DNA from: an uncultured beta proteobacterium
GTDB lineage: Bacteria > Pseudomonadota > Gammaproteobacteria > Burkholderiales > Burkholderiaceae_C
NCBI GenBank assembly: GCA_903840825.1
Contig: CAIMHL010000439.1
Coordinates: 1-6,130, forward strand
Length of the DNA stretch: 6,130 nt
Reading direction: 5' to 3'
Part shown: positions 1 to 4,782 of the stretch, in pieces
How positions within the stretch are numbered: position 1 is the stretch's first letter
Layout: the number at the start of each line of letters is the position of its first letter
The notes under the pieces: generated by a model
What the model saw: the letters and a program-made list of their open reading frames with translations, nothing else
The model's database searches: none
Told to the model about the DNA's origin: nothing
Position numbers and translations under genes: made by a program

Positions 1-6
1 GTGCAT
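1..6 (-). CDS. Possible start of the next recombination-operon gene (partial)
   Basis: Eight bases after the exonuclease stop codon the minus strand has an ATG (complement of 4-6). An AAGG about 7 nt upstream, overlapping the exonuclease TAA, could serve as ribosome binding site. Only two codons lie inside the window, so the product cannot be named. The tight spacing fits the compact minus-strand operon upstream. Confidence 0.35.
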
Positions 7-14
7 AAAGTGCC

Positions 15-647
15 TTAGGTAAAACTATGTTCAGCGGCGATTTTTGCGATGACCTGATCCATGTATTCACGCGCCGCTTCCACGCGAATCTTGATTTTTT
101 CTTCCAACTCTCGGTCTCGTTGGTACAGCACGCGCGACAAGCGCAGGGCTGGGTTGAGGTGCTCGACTTGGTGCAAGGTCTCGGACTCAAAGCCAATCAA
201 CTCCTCAGGCGTGTTGACCAGGCAGTAATGAATCTCAAAGGCTTCGACATCCCACAGCCACATGTAAGCGCGGCCTTGCCACTCATAGGTCTTGTTCATG
301 CCGTCCTGGGCCAACGCATGAAAGGTGCTGAGTGACCAAGACGACTTGATGTCGATGATCTTGGTGGGCGTGACGATGTCGGCCTCCCCAGTGATCCACT
401 CATTGCTGCGCCGCTCGGTGTTTTTGACGTAGTCGGTAAACAGCACGCTGTTGACCAACTCAATCGAGCGGTCTTCCACCGCCAGGCCTTTGTCCATGTA
501 TTTGCTGCTGATGCTTTCCGTGTAGCCATAGACCAGTTGCTTGGCCAGTTTTTCACAGACGGTTTTGGCCCCGGCGGACAAGGGCTCTTTGCTGCTTTTG
601 GGGTCGCTCATGATGTCGCCCAGCGAGGAGGCACGAAACTTATGCAT
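15..647 (-). CDS. PD-(D/E)XK phage exonuclease, YqaJ/RecE-like
   Basis: This 210-aa protein is probably the 5'-3' dsDNA exonuclease of the phage recombination system, producing single-stranded tails for strand annealing. Visible motifs follow the YqaJ-type nuclease order: an N-terminal RASSLGDIM block (5-13), E58 in a helix, D90 in GEADIV, then D99-I-K101 in the IIDIKSS strand, and Q124 in YEWQGRAYMW. D90 plus D99/K101 are the expected metal-binding and catalytic residues. A charged coiled-coil-like tail occupies about 175-205. The ATG at 647 overlaps the upstream stop by 8 nt (ATGCATAA) and has no clear Shine-Dalgarno, so translation is probably coupled to the gene before it. The neighbour resembling an ssDNA-binding protein supports a recombination role. 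The length is similar to other compact members. Family assignment is firm; the exact subfamily (YqaJ, RecE or lambda-exo type) is not. Confidence 0.8.
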   Translation of the reverse strand: MHKFRASSLGDIMSDPKSSKEPLSAGAKTVCEKLAKQLVYGYTESISSKYMDKGLAVEDRSIELVNSVLFTDYVKNTERRSNEWITGEADIVTPTKIIDIKSSWSLSTFHALAQDGMNKTYEWQGRAYMWLWDVEAFEIHYCLVNTPEELIGFESETLHQVEHLNPALRLSRVLYQRDRELEEKIKIRVEAAREYMDQVIAKIAAEHSFT

Positions 648-1143
648 GTGGACGCTCTGTGAGGCGGCTCAGCTGGGCTGGGCTGAGTTGGTAGCTGCTG
701 GTTAATTTGTCGATGCTGTACTTGCCCGCTTGAATCTGCGCGATGGCGTTCGTCAAGCGCTCGTCGCTCAAGGTGGGTTTGGCCAGCACCACGGTTTGTG
801 GCTTGATGCGCAAACACTCCACCATCTCGCCGCCAAACTTGGTGGTGCTGGCAAACAGCGTAATCGACTGATTAGCCCAATCTTCAATGTGCTTGCCATA
901 CAGCTTGGCCAGTGCTTTGCAATTGGTGGCGTTCAGAATCATCGGCTTCTCATTGACCAAAGTGGCCACCGTGAGGATTTCTTTTTTGCCTTGCGCACCC
1001 ACGATTTCGCGGTTGTTGACACAGGCAATCGTGACCACCAGGTCCTCGCCCTCGGGCAGTGAATAAGCCCCTAAAAACTCCGGGTTCATCAGTTGCTTCC
1101 AGTGCGTTTTGCTGTCAGCACCGGGATTCATACTTTTCTTCAT
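640..1143 (-). CDS. Phage recombination-associated protein, probably ssDNA-binding
   Basis: The protein has 167 aa from the ATG at 1143. That start is chosen because AAGGAG lies 6 nt upstream; an in-frame GTG-type extension to 1188 has no ribosome site. The sequence resembles a phage protein family often found beside YqaJ/RecT genes, with an acidic-aliphatic strand near GEDLVVTI, a basic turn AQGKKE, a LNATNCKALAKLYG segment and ECLRIKP closing the core. The alternating beta segments suggest an OB-like fold and ssDNA binding, but this is inference. The C-terminal about 45 residues (LSDERLTNAIAQIQAGKYSI onwards) look like a separate short helical region. It sits between a 33-aa ORF (ATGA overlap) and the exonuclease (8-nt overlap), so it is probably the exonuclease partner. 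No RecT or Erf signature was recognised. Confidence 0.65.
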   Translation of the reverse strand: MKKSMNPGADSKTHWKQLMNPEFLGAYSLPEGEDLVVTIACVNNREIVGAQGKKEILTVATLVNEKPMILNATNCKALAKLYGKHIEDWANQSITLFASTTKFGGEMVECLRIKPQTVVLAKPTLSDERLTNAIAQIQAGKYSIDKLTSSYQLSPAQLSRLTERPHA

Positions 1144-1241
1144 CTCATGCTCCTTGCCAAGTGCCATGCGTTGTTGAGGGCGTACCACACGGACAGCCCC
1201 ATCAATCGGTTTTGAAAAAATAGCGTTACAAAAACAGACAT
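1140..1241 (-). CDS. Small ORF of 33 aa in the recombination operon
   Basis: The ORF runs from ATG (complement of 1239-1241) to a TGA that overlaps the next gene's ATG as ATGA. Its start lies inside the end of the preceding small ORF (16-nt overlap). The product begins MSVFVTLFFQNRLMG and ends in AWHLARSMR: a hydrophobic N-terminus, then an amphipathic basic helix with two Trp residues. Similar tiny proteins carrying an MG-x-S...A..AW..AR pattern occur in phage early operons, as I recall, but no function is assigned. There is no strong ribosome binding site, so coupling is needed. Evidence for the gene is the stop/start overlaps on both sides and plausible composition. Confidence 0.45.
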   Translation of the reverse strand: MSVFVTLFFQNRLMGLSVWYALNNAWHLARSMR

Positions 1242-1420
1242 GCCACTACCCCAAGACAGACACAAAAAAATACCAGGCGCCGGTAGCGTGTGCGCTGTGG
1301 TCTGGGCCGTTCCAGCGCTGCGGCATAGGCCACGCCACATGGAAATGCTTCATGGGTGGTTCGCGCAAAGCGCAGGTGTTGTGGCATCTCAAAGCAAGCT
1401 TTCGTGTGATCGTGATTCAT
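1226..1420 (-). CDS. Small protein with C-terminal membrane segment
   Basis: This is a 64-aa ORF from the ATG at 1420; an in-frame GTG at 1438 and an ATG at 1387 are alternatives, and none has a good Shine-Dalgarno. The N-terminal half is soluble and His-rich, followed by RTTHEAFPCG, a basic stretch (RPRPQRTRYRR), and a C-terminal hydrophobic run LVFFCVCLGVVACLFL ending exactly at the stop. This predicts a tail-anchored single-pass inner-membrane protein with positive-inside topology. It would be the first gene of the leftward operon. I do not recognise a named family; similar short membrane proteins are common in phage early regions. Coding status rests on composition, the clean terminal membrane helix and the overlap with the next ORF. 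Confidence 0.45.
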   Translation of the reverse strand: MNHDHTKACFEMPQHLRFARTTHEAFPCGVAYAAALERPRPQRTRYRRLVFFCVCLGVVACLFL

Positions 1421-1738
1421 TTGAGAATAATCATACACCGAAAGGTTTCTTTAGTGCGTTTGTAAATTATTTAATTCGCATAATTATTTAAGCGCAGATT
1501 TCTCACACCGCTCGTTTAGCCCGATGAAACACGTAAAAAAACCAAAAATATGTGGTGATGGCGCGTCAAAGTTCGCAATAAAGCGTTGCAGTGCGATTAA
1601 AAAAACACAGTCATGGGGTCGCGCGCCGATCCAGCAAGCAGCAGAACTTGACCAAGAGCAGGGGCTAATGCCGCGATAAAGAACAATTTGTTTTTTTGAT
1701 TACTATCGGCTCCCACAAATTTATCTGGGGAGATTTTG
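1421..1738. promoter_or_regulatory. AT-rich divergent control region, no convincing gene
   Basis: About 318 bp separate the leftward recombination operon from the rightward 146-aa gene. The part at 1440-1500 is strongly AT-rich and holds an inverted repeat AATTAT / ATAATT (1465-1470 and 1480-1485, 9-bp spacer) and a 10-bp direct repeat AATTATTTAA (1465-1474 and 1482-1491). These are candidate sites for a phage regulator and for the leftward early promoter. No -35/-10 pair is close to consensus on the minus strand; a TATGAT lies just before the 1420 ATG. On the plus strand, TACTAT (1701-1706) after a T-tract is a possible -10 for the 1739 gene. A 51-codon ORF at 1524-1679 is unconvincing. Confidence 0.45.
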
Positions 1739-2179
1739 ATGACCACTTTCGCGCAACACACAGGTTTGGTGTCCTGTCAATTGGTCGGCGGCAAGATGCA
1801 ATTTAAGCTGGCGCAGTGTTCAGCCAAAGTTGTGCACAGCCATGCTGATCAATTAGTCTCAATTTATTTTCGGGGCCTGGTTGATCTCCAGGCTATTGAA
1901 GTGCTGCGCCAAGCGACGGCACTGGCGGTGAATCGAACGGCCAGCCAAGTGCTGTACCTGGACCGATCCGTCACGCTGCTGAGTCAGTCCCCCACTTTTT
2001 CTGACGCCTGCATGGCGCATGGCCAGCGACCCGCCGCCATCGTGCTGGCTGAATCCGACCTGTCAGTGTGGGCGAACTACGCCCATTGGGCGGGGGAGCA
2101 GCGGCTTAAGCGTGCCGTGTTTTCGCCACAGCAGAAGCGGTGGGCGGCGGAGTGGGCGTTAGATCATCACCAGTCTTAG
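1739..2179 (+). CDS. Hypothetical phage protein, possible STAS/SpoIIAA-like fold
   Basis: The protein has 146 aa from the ATG at 1739, with GGGGAG at 1727-1732 and 6-nt spacing; this is one of the clearest ribosome sites in the window, and the in-frame TTG at 1736 is therefore not preferred. No named family is recognised. The order of segments (beta strand around VSIYFRG, helix LQAIEVLRQATALAV, strand VLYLDR, helix, strand AAIVLAE, helix, then VFSPQQKRWAAEWAL at the C-terminus) recalls STAS/SpoIIAA-like proteins, whose last motif is typically a short strand followed by an AL.WL helix. This is fold-level inference only. It stands alone on the plus strand between the leftward operon and the repressor, a usual position for lysogeny-expressed accessory (moron) genes. 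Its last 74 bp overlap the repressor gene in antisense. Confidence 0.6.
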   Translation: MTTFAQHTGLVSCQLVGGKMQFKLAQCSAKVVHSHADQLVSIYFRGLVDLQAIEVLRQATALAVNRTASQVLYLDRSVTLLSQSPTFSDACMAHGQRPAAIVLAESDLSVWANYAHWAGEQRLKRAVFSPQQKRWAAEWALDHHQS

Positions 2180-2570
2180 GGAGGTGGTGGATGCCGCCTG
2201 GCAAGTAACCGATGATGACTTGCATGATGGCCGCTGATGCCTGAAAGCGTTCCAGCGAATCTTCTGGTAATTTTTCAAACCACTTGGCCAGGAGTACCGT
2301 GTCAGGGGCCAGTGGCTGGCCTTGAATCGTGGGGGGAGGTGGTGGTGCATTGGGGTCAAACGGCTTGCAGCTGTCGGGAATATCCAGCGAGCCTGGCGCC
2401 AAGTGCAATTTATCTTCGAGCTTGCGCGCGGCGCGCTCACCAAAACCCTTGTTGCCTTTGAGCATGTCATACCAGTAGGTCAGGGAGTTGCCCACAAGAT
2501 CGTTCAACTGCTTGGCGCGTAAATCCAAGGCAATCAGGTTTTTTAAACGCACACGACTGATTTCATCCAT
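2106..2570 (-). CDS. CI-like phage repressor, no LexA-type peptidase domain
   Basis: The protein has 154 aa from the ATG at 2570; an in-frame GTG at 2618 would add 16 residues but leave only 23 bp to the opposing gene. Residues about 8-57 form a helix-turn-helix domain (RLKNLIALDLRAKQLNDLVG, then the recognition region YWYDMLKGNKGFGERAARKLE), with the GERAARKLE/LHLAPGSLD ending typical of Burkholderiales phage repressors. A Pro-rich linker (about 70-90) leads to a helical C-terminal segment VLLAKWFEKLPEDSLERFQA that may dimerise. No S24 Ser/Lys autoprotease motifs are present, so RecA-stimulated self-cleavage is not expected. It is divergent from the Cro-like gene. A TACTAT 6 nt before the ATG would place +1 at or near the start codon, consistent with a leaderless message. 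It presumably represses lytic transcription. Confidence 0.7.
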   Translation of the reverse strand: MDEISRVRLKNLIALDLRAKQLNDLVGNSLTYWYDMLKGNKGFGERAARKLEDKLHLAPGSLDIPDSCKPFDPNAPPPPPTIQGQPLAPDTVLLAKWFEKLPEDSLERFQASAAIMQVIIGYLPGGIHHLPKTGDDLTPTPPPTASAVAKTRHA

Positions 2571-2604
2571 GGGCGCATAGTAGCTAAAATAAATATCGCG
2601 CAAT

Positions 2605-2635
2605 TTGATTTTAATCACACCCGTAGGTTTATTAT
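2605..2635 (+). promoter_or_regulatory. Candidate early rightward promoter of the cro-like gene
   Basis: TTGATT (2605-2610) is followed at 17 bp by TTTATT (2628-2633), or at 19 bp by TATTAT (2630-2635). The predicted start falls at about 2640-2642, at or next to the cro-like ATG. The small palindrome TGATT-TT-AATCA (2606-2617) covers the -35 box. The match is moderate, but position between divergent regulators and AT content support it. Confidence 0.4.
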
Positions 2636-2651
2636 TCGTACATGCGAATAA
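2632..2651. promoter_or_regulatory. Operator: perfect 7-bp inverted repeat on the cro start codon
   Basis: The 20-bp sequence TTATTCGTACATGCGAATAA has perfect 7-bp arms (TTATTCG / CGAATAA) around a 6-bp spacer and is centred at 2641.5, exactly at the cro-like ATG (2642-2644). It overlaps the candidate -10 box, so a bound dimer would block rightward initiation. This is the size and symmetry expected for a repressor or Cro dimer site. Which of the two proteins binds is not known from sequence. Confidence 0.65.
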
Positions 2652-2911
2652 AAAAACTTCAAATTCATTTGCGAGGACTGTCGCTCAATGAGCGCCTGCG
2701 GTTGGCGCGGGAGGTCGGCACCTCTTATGCGCATTTGCGCAATTGCGGCTATGGCAGTCGCGTGCTGGCGACGCAGCACTGCGTGCGCATTGAAGAACTC
2801 ACGCAGGGCCAGATCACGCGCCAAGAGTTGCGTCCCGATTGGTCCTTGCACTGGCCCGAATTGCGCAAGCTGCCCAAAAGCAGGGTGAAGCCCGTGGCTG
2901 ACGCCAGCTGA
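2642..2911 (+). CDS. Cro-like regulator, YdaS-type helix-turn-helix
   Basis: This 89-aa protein opens with MRIKK and continues with LSLNERLRLAREVGTSYAHLRNCGYG, in which ERLRLAREVG is the first helix of the helix-turn-helix and SYAHLRN the recognition helix. The core then continues through VRIEELTQGQITRQELRPDW..HWPEL. This is the hallmark layout of YdaS_antitoxin/Cro-type phage regulators, with the closing ITR..LRPDW..WPEL motif. It is divergent from the repressor and heads the rightward operon, so it very probably plays the Cro role in the lysis/lysogeny decision. The ATG has no Shine-Dalgarno and lies at the predicted transcription start, suggesting a leaderless or nearly leaderless message. 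The stop is 13 nt before the next ATG. Family call is firm; targets are inferred. Confidence 0.85.
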   Translation: MRIKKLQIHLRGLSLNERLRLAREVGTSYAHLRNCGYGSRVLATQHCVRIEELTQGQITRQELRPDWSLHWPELRKLPKSRVKPVADAS

Positions 2912-2924
2912 ATTGGGCCACGCG

Positions 2925-3278
2925 ATGCAGCACTCTCGCTTGCGTGTCAAACAGTGGCAGCGTTTCCAGCCATTTACACACCGCACTGCGCCGTGGGGGC
3001 CGGTGTACCAAGAAGTGCTGACCCAACTGGGCTTGCAGCACCTTGAGTCAGCCGATGCCCAGGCGTTGGTGATGCTGCTGCTGATTGGCAGTGCTCAGCA
3101 AGGCTTTTTGCCCAGCCGCCCGGTGCTGGCCACGTTTATGAGCCTTAGTTTGGAACGATTGAACAGCCAGTTGGGTCGGCTTGGCCCTTATCTGTACGAA
3201 ATCCACAAACGGGCACCGCCACGATTGTTTGCTGGTCTGCCACTCTCAGCTGCACACCCAGGTCGTTCTTATGCTTAA
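2925..3278 (+). CDS. Phage replication protein N-terminal-like (winged helix), possibly frameshifted
   Basis: The protein has 117 aa from the ATG at 2925; a TTG at 2913 is in frame but unlikely. The N-terminus RLRVKQWQRFQPFTHRTAPWGPVYQEVL resembles the V.NW..FQ.....RRPPW.KLY..LL opening of phage replication-initiator and DnaD-like winged-helix domains, followed by LVMLLLIGSAQQGFLPSRPVLA, matching the L..ASE..G.I segment. I infer DNA binding in origin recognition or primosome loading. Codons have G/C-rich third positions up to about 3206 and then become A/T-ending in this frame, while frame +1 becomes coding-like through to 3354. Residues after about EIHKR may therefore be out of frame, and the true product may be longer. 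It is followed directly by the DnaT-like gene. Confidence 0.55.
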   Translation: MQHSRLRVKQWQRFQPFTHRTAPWGPVYQEVLTQLGLQHLESADAQALVMLLLIGSAQQGFLPSRPVLATFMSLSLERLNSQLGRLGPYLYEIHKRAPPRLFAGLPLSAAHPGRSYA

Positions 3279-3354
3279 ACAGCAAGACATGTTCGATGTC
3301 TATTTTGTTGTGCTGCGCTTTAAGCGCGATGAGCGCCAACGGAGGGCTATCTGA
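3271..3354 (+). CDS. Small overlapping ORF, 27 aa, or C-terminal part of the upstream gene
   Basis: ATG at 3271 overlaps the upstream stop as ATGCTTAA, and its TGA (3352-3354) overlaps the next ATG as TGATG. The predicted peptide contains MLKQQDMFDVYFVVLRFKRD and ends RQRRAI: charged and helix-forming, with sensible codon choice. The same frame is open without stops from 3163, with plausible codons from about 3205 onward, so this may instead be the displaced C-terminus of the 2925 gene. A weak CCAGG lies 8 nt upstream. No family was recognised. Confidence 0.45.
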   Translation: MLKQQDMFDVYFVVLRFKRDERQRRAI

Positions 3355-4172
3355 TGGCGATCCAGTGGCTCAGACTTTGGCATGAGATGCCCAATGACCC
3401 CAAATGGCGAACCATTGCCCGGGTGTCCCAACAGCCAATTCCATCGGTCATGGCCGTCTATGTGCATTTGCTTGTGATTGCATCGAACGCAACCGAACGC
3501 GGGCGAACGACAAATGTGTGCGGTGAAGACATCGCGAGCGCATTGGACATTGAGCTTGAACAAGTCGAACAAATCCTCTCCGCCATGCAAGGGCGTGTGC
3601 TCGATGGTGAGCGCATCTCTGGCTGGGAATCACGGCAAGTTGAGCGTGAAGATGGCTCTGCGGCCAGAGCGAAAGCATGGCGTGAGGCCCAAAAGCAAAC
3701 GCAACCGAACGCAGCCGAACGCAAAAGAACTCCAGATAAAGATAAAGATAAAGATAAAGATAAAGATATAGAGAAGAAGACATTAGGTGCAACTGGCGCA
3801 CGCGGTTCCCGCATGCCAGCAGACTTTGAACCTGATTTGACATTTGCAGCTGAATGCGGGATAGCCAACATCGCGCAAGAATTCGCCAAGTTCACCGACT
3901 ACTGGTCCGCTGTGCCGGGCCACAAAGGCGTCAAGCTCGATTGGCCGGCCACCTGGCGCAATTGGTGCCGCAATGCCAAAAAAGCTTCTTCAACGCCGCA
4001 GACCTTTGCACAGATCAACGCAGCGATAGCTGGGGTCACCGTGGCGCCCAATGGGGCCGCAGAGGCCACCAAAACCAAACTTGATGCAGATGATGCCATC
4101 CCTCGCAACGGGCCGTCTTTGGCCGATCTGGCAAAGATGGCGGCACTGCGTAAAAGACGGGTGGCCGCGTGA
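3354..4172 (+). CDS. DnaT-like phage replication protein
   Basis: This 272-aa protein starts at the ATG at 3354 with GGAGGG at 3341-3346 (7-nt spacing) and overlaps the previous stop by one base. Residues 1-100 (WLRLWHEMPNDPKWRTIARV onwards, then SVMAVYVHLL and EDIASALDIELEQVEQIL) form a winged-helix-like N-terminal domain typical of phage replication proteins. Residues about 100-155 are a low-complexity charged linker with five DK repeats (128-137). Residues about 178-208 (FAKFTDYWSAVPGHKGVKLD, then WPATWRNWCRNA) match the DnaT ssDNA-binding domain (F..YW....W..TWRNW). The role is therefore probably primosome assembly and helicase loading at the phage origin. The gene carries iteron-like DNA repeats and a hexanucleotide microsatellite. 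No helicase or clamp-loader gene is visible, so the phage presumably uses the host DnaB. Confidence 0.8.
   Translation: MAIQWLRLWHEMPNDPKWRTIARVSQQPIPSVMAVYVHLLVIASNATERGRTTNVCGEDIASALDIELEQVEQILSAMQGRVLDGERISGWESRQVEREDGSAARAKAWREAQKQTQPNAAERKRTPDKDKDKDKDKDIEKKTLGATGARGSRMPADFEPDLTFAAECGIANIAQEFAKFTDYWSAVPGHKGVKLDWPATWRNWCRNAKKASSTPQTFAQINAAIAGVTVAPNGAAEATKTKLDADDAIPRNGPSLADLAKMAALRKRRVAA
3484..3510. repeat. Iteron-like cluster A, 10-bp period
   Basis: CGAACGC occurs at 3484, 3494 and (as CGAACGA) 3504, at exactly 10-bp spacing, so the copies lie on one face of the helix. Each copy falls in a different codon phase of the replication gene, which argues against a pure protein repeat. The 15-mer AACGCAACCGAACGC (3486-3500) recurs at 3698-3712. 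Confidence 0.5.
3696..3722. repeat. Iteron-like cluster B, 10-bp period
   Basis: CAAACGC (3696), CGAACGC (3706) and CGAACGC (3716) repeat at 10-bp spacing, again in three different codon phases. The cluster shares a 15-bp exact repeat with cluster A and lies directly before the purine-rich AT tract. Together these form a candidate replication origin inside the replication gene. Confidence 0.5.
3735..3764 (+). repeat. Hexanucleotide microsatellite (GATAAA)5
   Basis: Five perfect GATAAA units are followed by a degenerate GATATA. They encode Asp-Lys five times in the linker of the DnaT-like protein. As the unit is 6 bp, slippage changes linker length without breaking the frame. The surrounding 3723-3781 strand is almost all purine and A-rich, so it could also be an easily melted DNA element. 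Confidence 0.9.
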
Positions 4173-4175
4173 TTT

Positions 4176-4445
4176 ATGCCATGCAACTGTTGCTCAATCG
4201 CCCGCGACTTCCCGACCTACAAGTCGTTCAACCCAGCGTGCATCTGGTGCGGAGCGCGCATCCTGGTGAGCCTCGGCTTGAGGGGTATTGGGGTGACCGA
4301 GTGCCGAGTGCGCCGCACAGCCATGCTCAAAGTGTGGGTCGATTGGGGCCACAGCGAAGCCGAAATTCGACAGTTATTCAAAACCGCAACGGGCCTGGCC
4401 GACGTGATGGAGTCCGCAGCCCCAAAGAGCAAGCAACGCCGCTGA
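4176..4445 (+). CDS. Small Cys-rich phage protein, possible zinc ribbon
   Basis: This 89-aa ORF lies in the same frame as the replication gene, one codon (TTT) after its TGA, with ATG at 4176 and only a distant GGGTGG as ribosome site; coupled translation is likely. Six cysteines (3, 5, 6, 22, 25, 43) include a CxCC near the N-terminus and ACIWCG (22-25), which could bind zinc. The region from C43 onward (ECRVRR...VWVDWGHSEAEIRQLF) is an amphipathic helix with a WGHSE turn, a pattern I associate with short proteins after DnaT-like genes in betaproteobacterial phages. No function is assigned. The in-frame single-codon gap means stop readthrough would fuse it to the replication protein. A start slightly downstream is possible but no better ATG is present. 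Confidence 0.6.
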   Translation: MPCNCCSIARDFPTYKSFNPACIWCGARILVSLGLRGIGVTECRVRRTAMLKVWVDWGHSEAEIRQLFKTATGLADVMESAAPKSKQRR

Positions 4446-4494
4446 GTTGGGCGGGCGTGCCGTTTTTGAATGAATTATTCCAAGGTGTGTGTCT

Positions 4495-4782
4495 ATGAGG
4501 CGTGCTGCACGGGTCGATGCCAATCAAGCCGAGATTGTGGGCTACCTGCGCGCCCAGGGTGCCTCGGTCTACCTGATCCAACTTCCGGTGGATCTGTTGG
4601 TGGGCCTGCACGGCAAGACCGAACTGGCAGAAATCAAAGATCCGCACTCGCGCTACGGCAAACATGGCTTGAACCGAAACCAGCAATCCTTTGTTGAGCT
4701 CTGGCGCGGCGGCCCTGTGCACGTGCTTGACAGCCTGAGTGCTGCGCAAGGCTTGCTCGAGCGCATGGGCAGGGCGGCATGA
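4495..4782 (+). CDS. Small PD-(D/E)XK nuclease, VRR-NUC-like
   Basis: The protein has 95 aa from the ATG at 4495, with AAGG at 4482-4485; an in-frame GTG at 4489 is less likely. The compact fold is recognisable: E13 in the first helix, D33 in PVDLLVG, then E46-I-K48 in ELAEIKD, and NQQSF (62-66) with a conserved Gln, followed by the strand PVHVLDS. This D-x12-E-x-K arrangement is the PD-(D/E)XK active site in the minimal VRR-NUC/Holliday-resolvase-like form common in phages. I infer cleavage of branched or structured DNA during replication or packaging. It is distinct in size and order from the YqaJ-like exonuclease at the left. Its TGA overlaps the next ATG (ATGA). Family call is good; the substrate is unknown. 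Confidence 0.75.
   Translation: MRRAARVDANQAEIVGYLRAQGASVYLIQLPVDLLVGLHGKTELAEIKDPHSRYGKHGLNRNQQSFVELWRGGPVHVLDSLSAAQGLLERMGRAA

Noticed and set aside
1240..1491. Plus-strand ORF of 83 codons.
   Set aside because: It runs antisense over the more convincing small leftward genes and through the AT-rich control region, with no ribosome site.
1524..1679. Plus-strand ORF of 51 codons in the divergent region, Lys-rich then Gln-rich.
   Set aside because: No ribosome binding site, odd composition and no recognised similarity; chance ORF is the simpler explanation, although it cannot be excluded.
2571..2618. Extension of the repressor to a GTG at 2618.
   Set aside because: It would leave 23 bp for two divergent promoters, has no ribosome site, and the extra residues add nothing to the helix-turn-helix domain.
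3448..3895. Two long minus-strand ORFs with Leu-Tyr or Ser-Leu repeats.
   Set aside because: They are the antisense reading of the GATAAA microsatellite and the replication gene.
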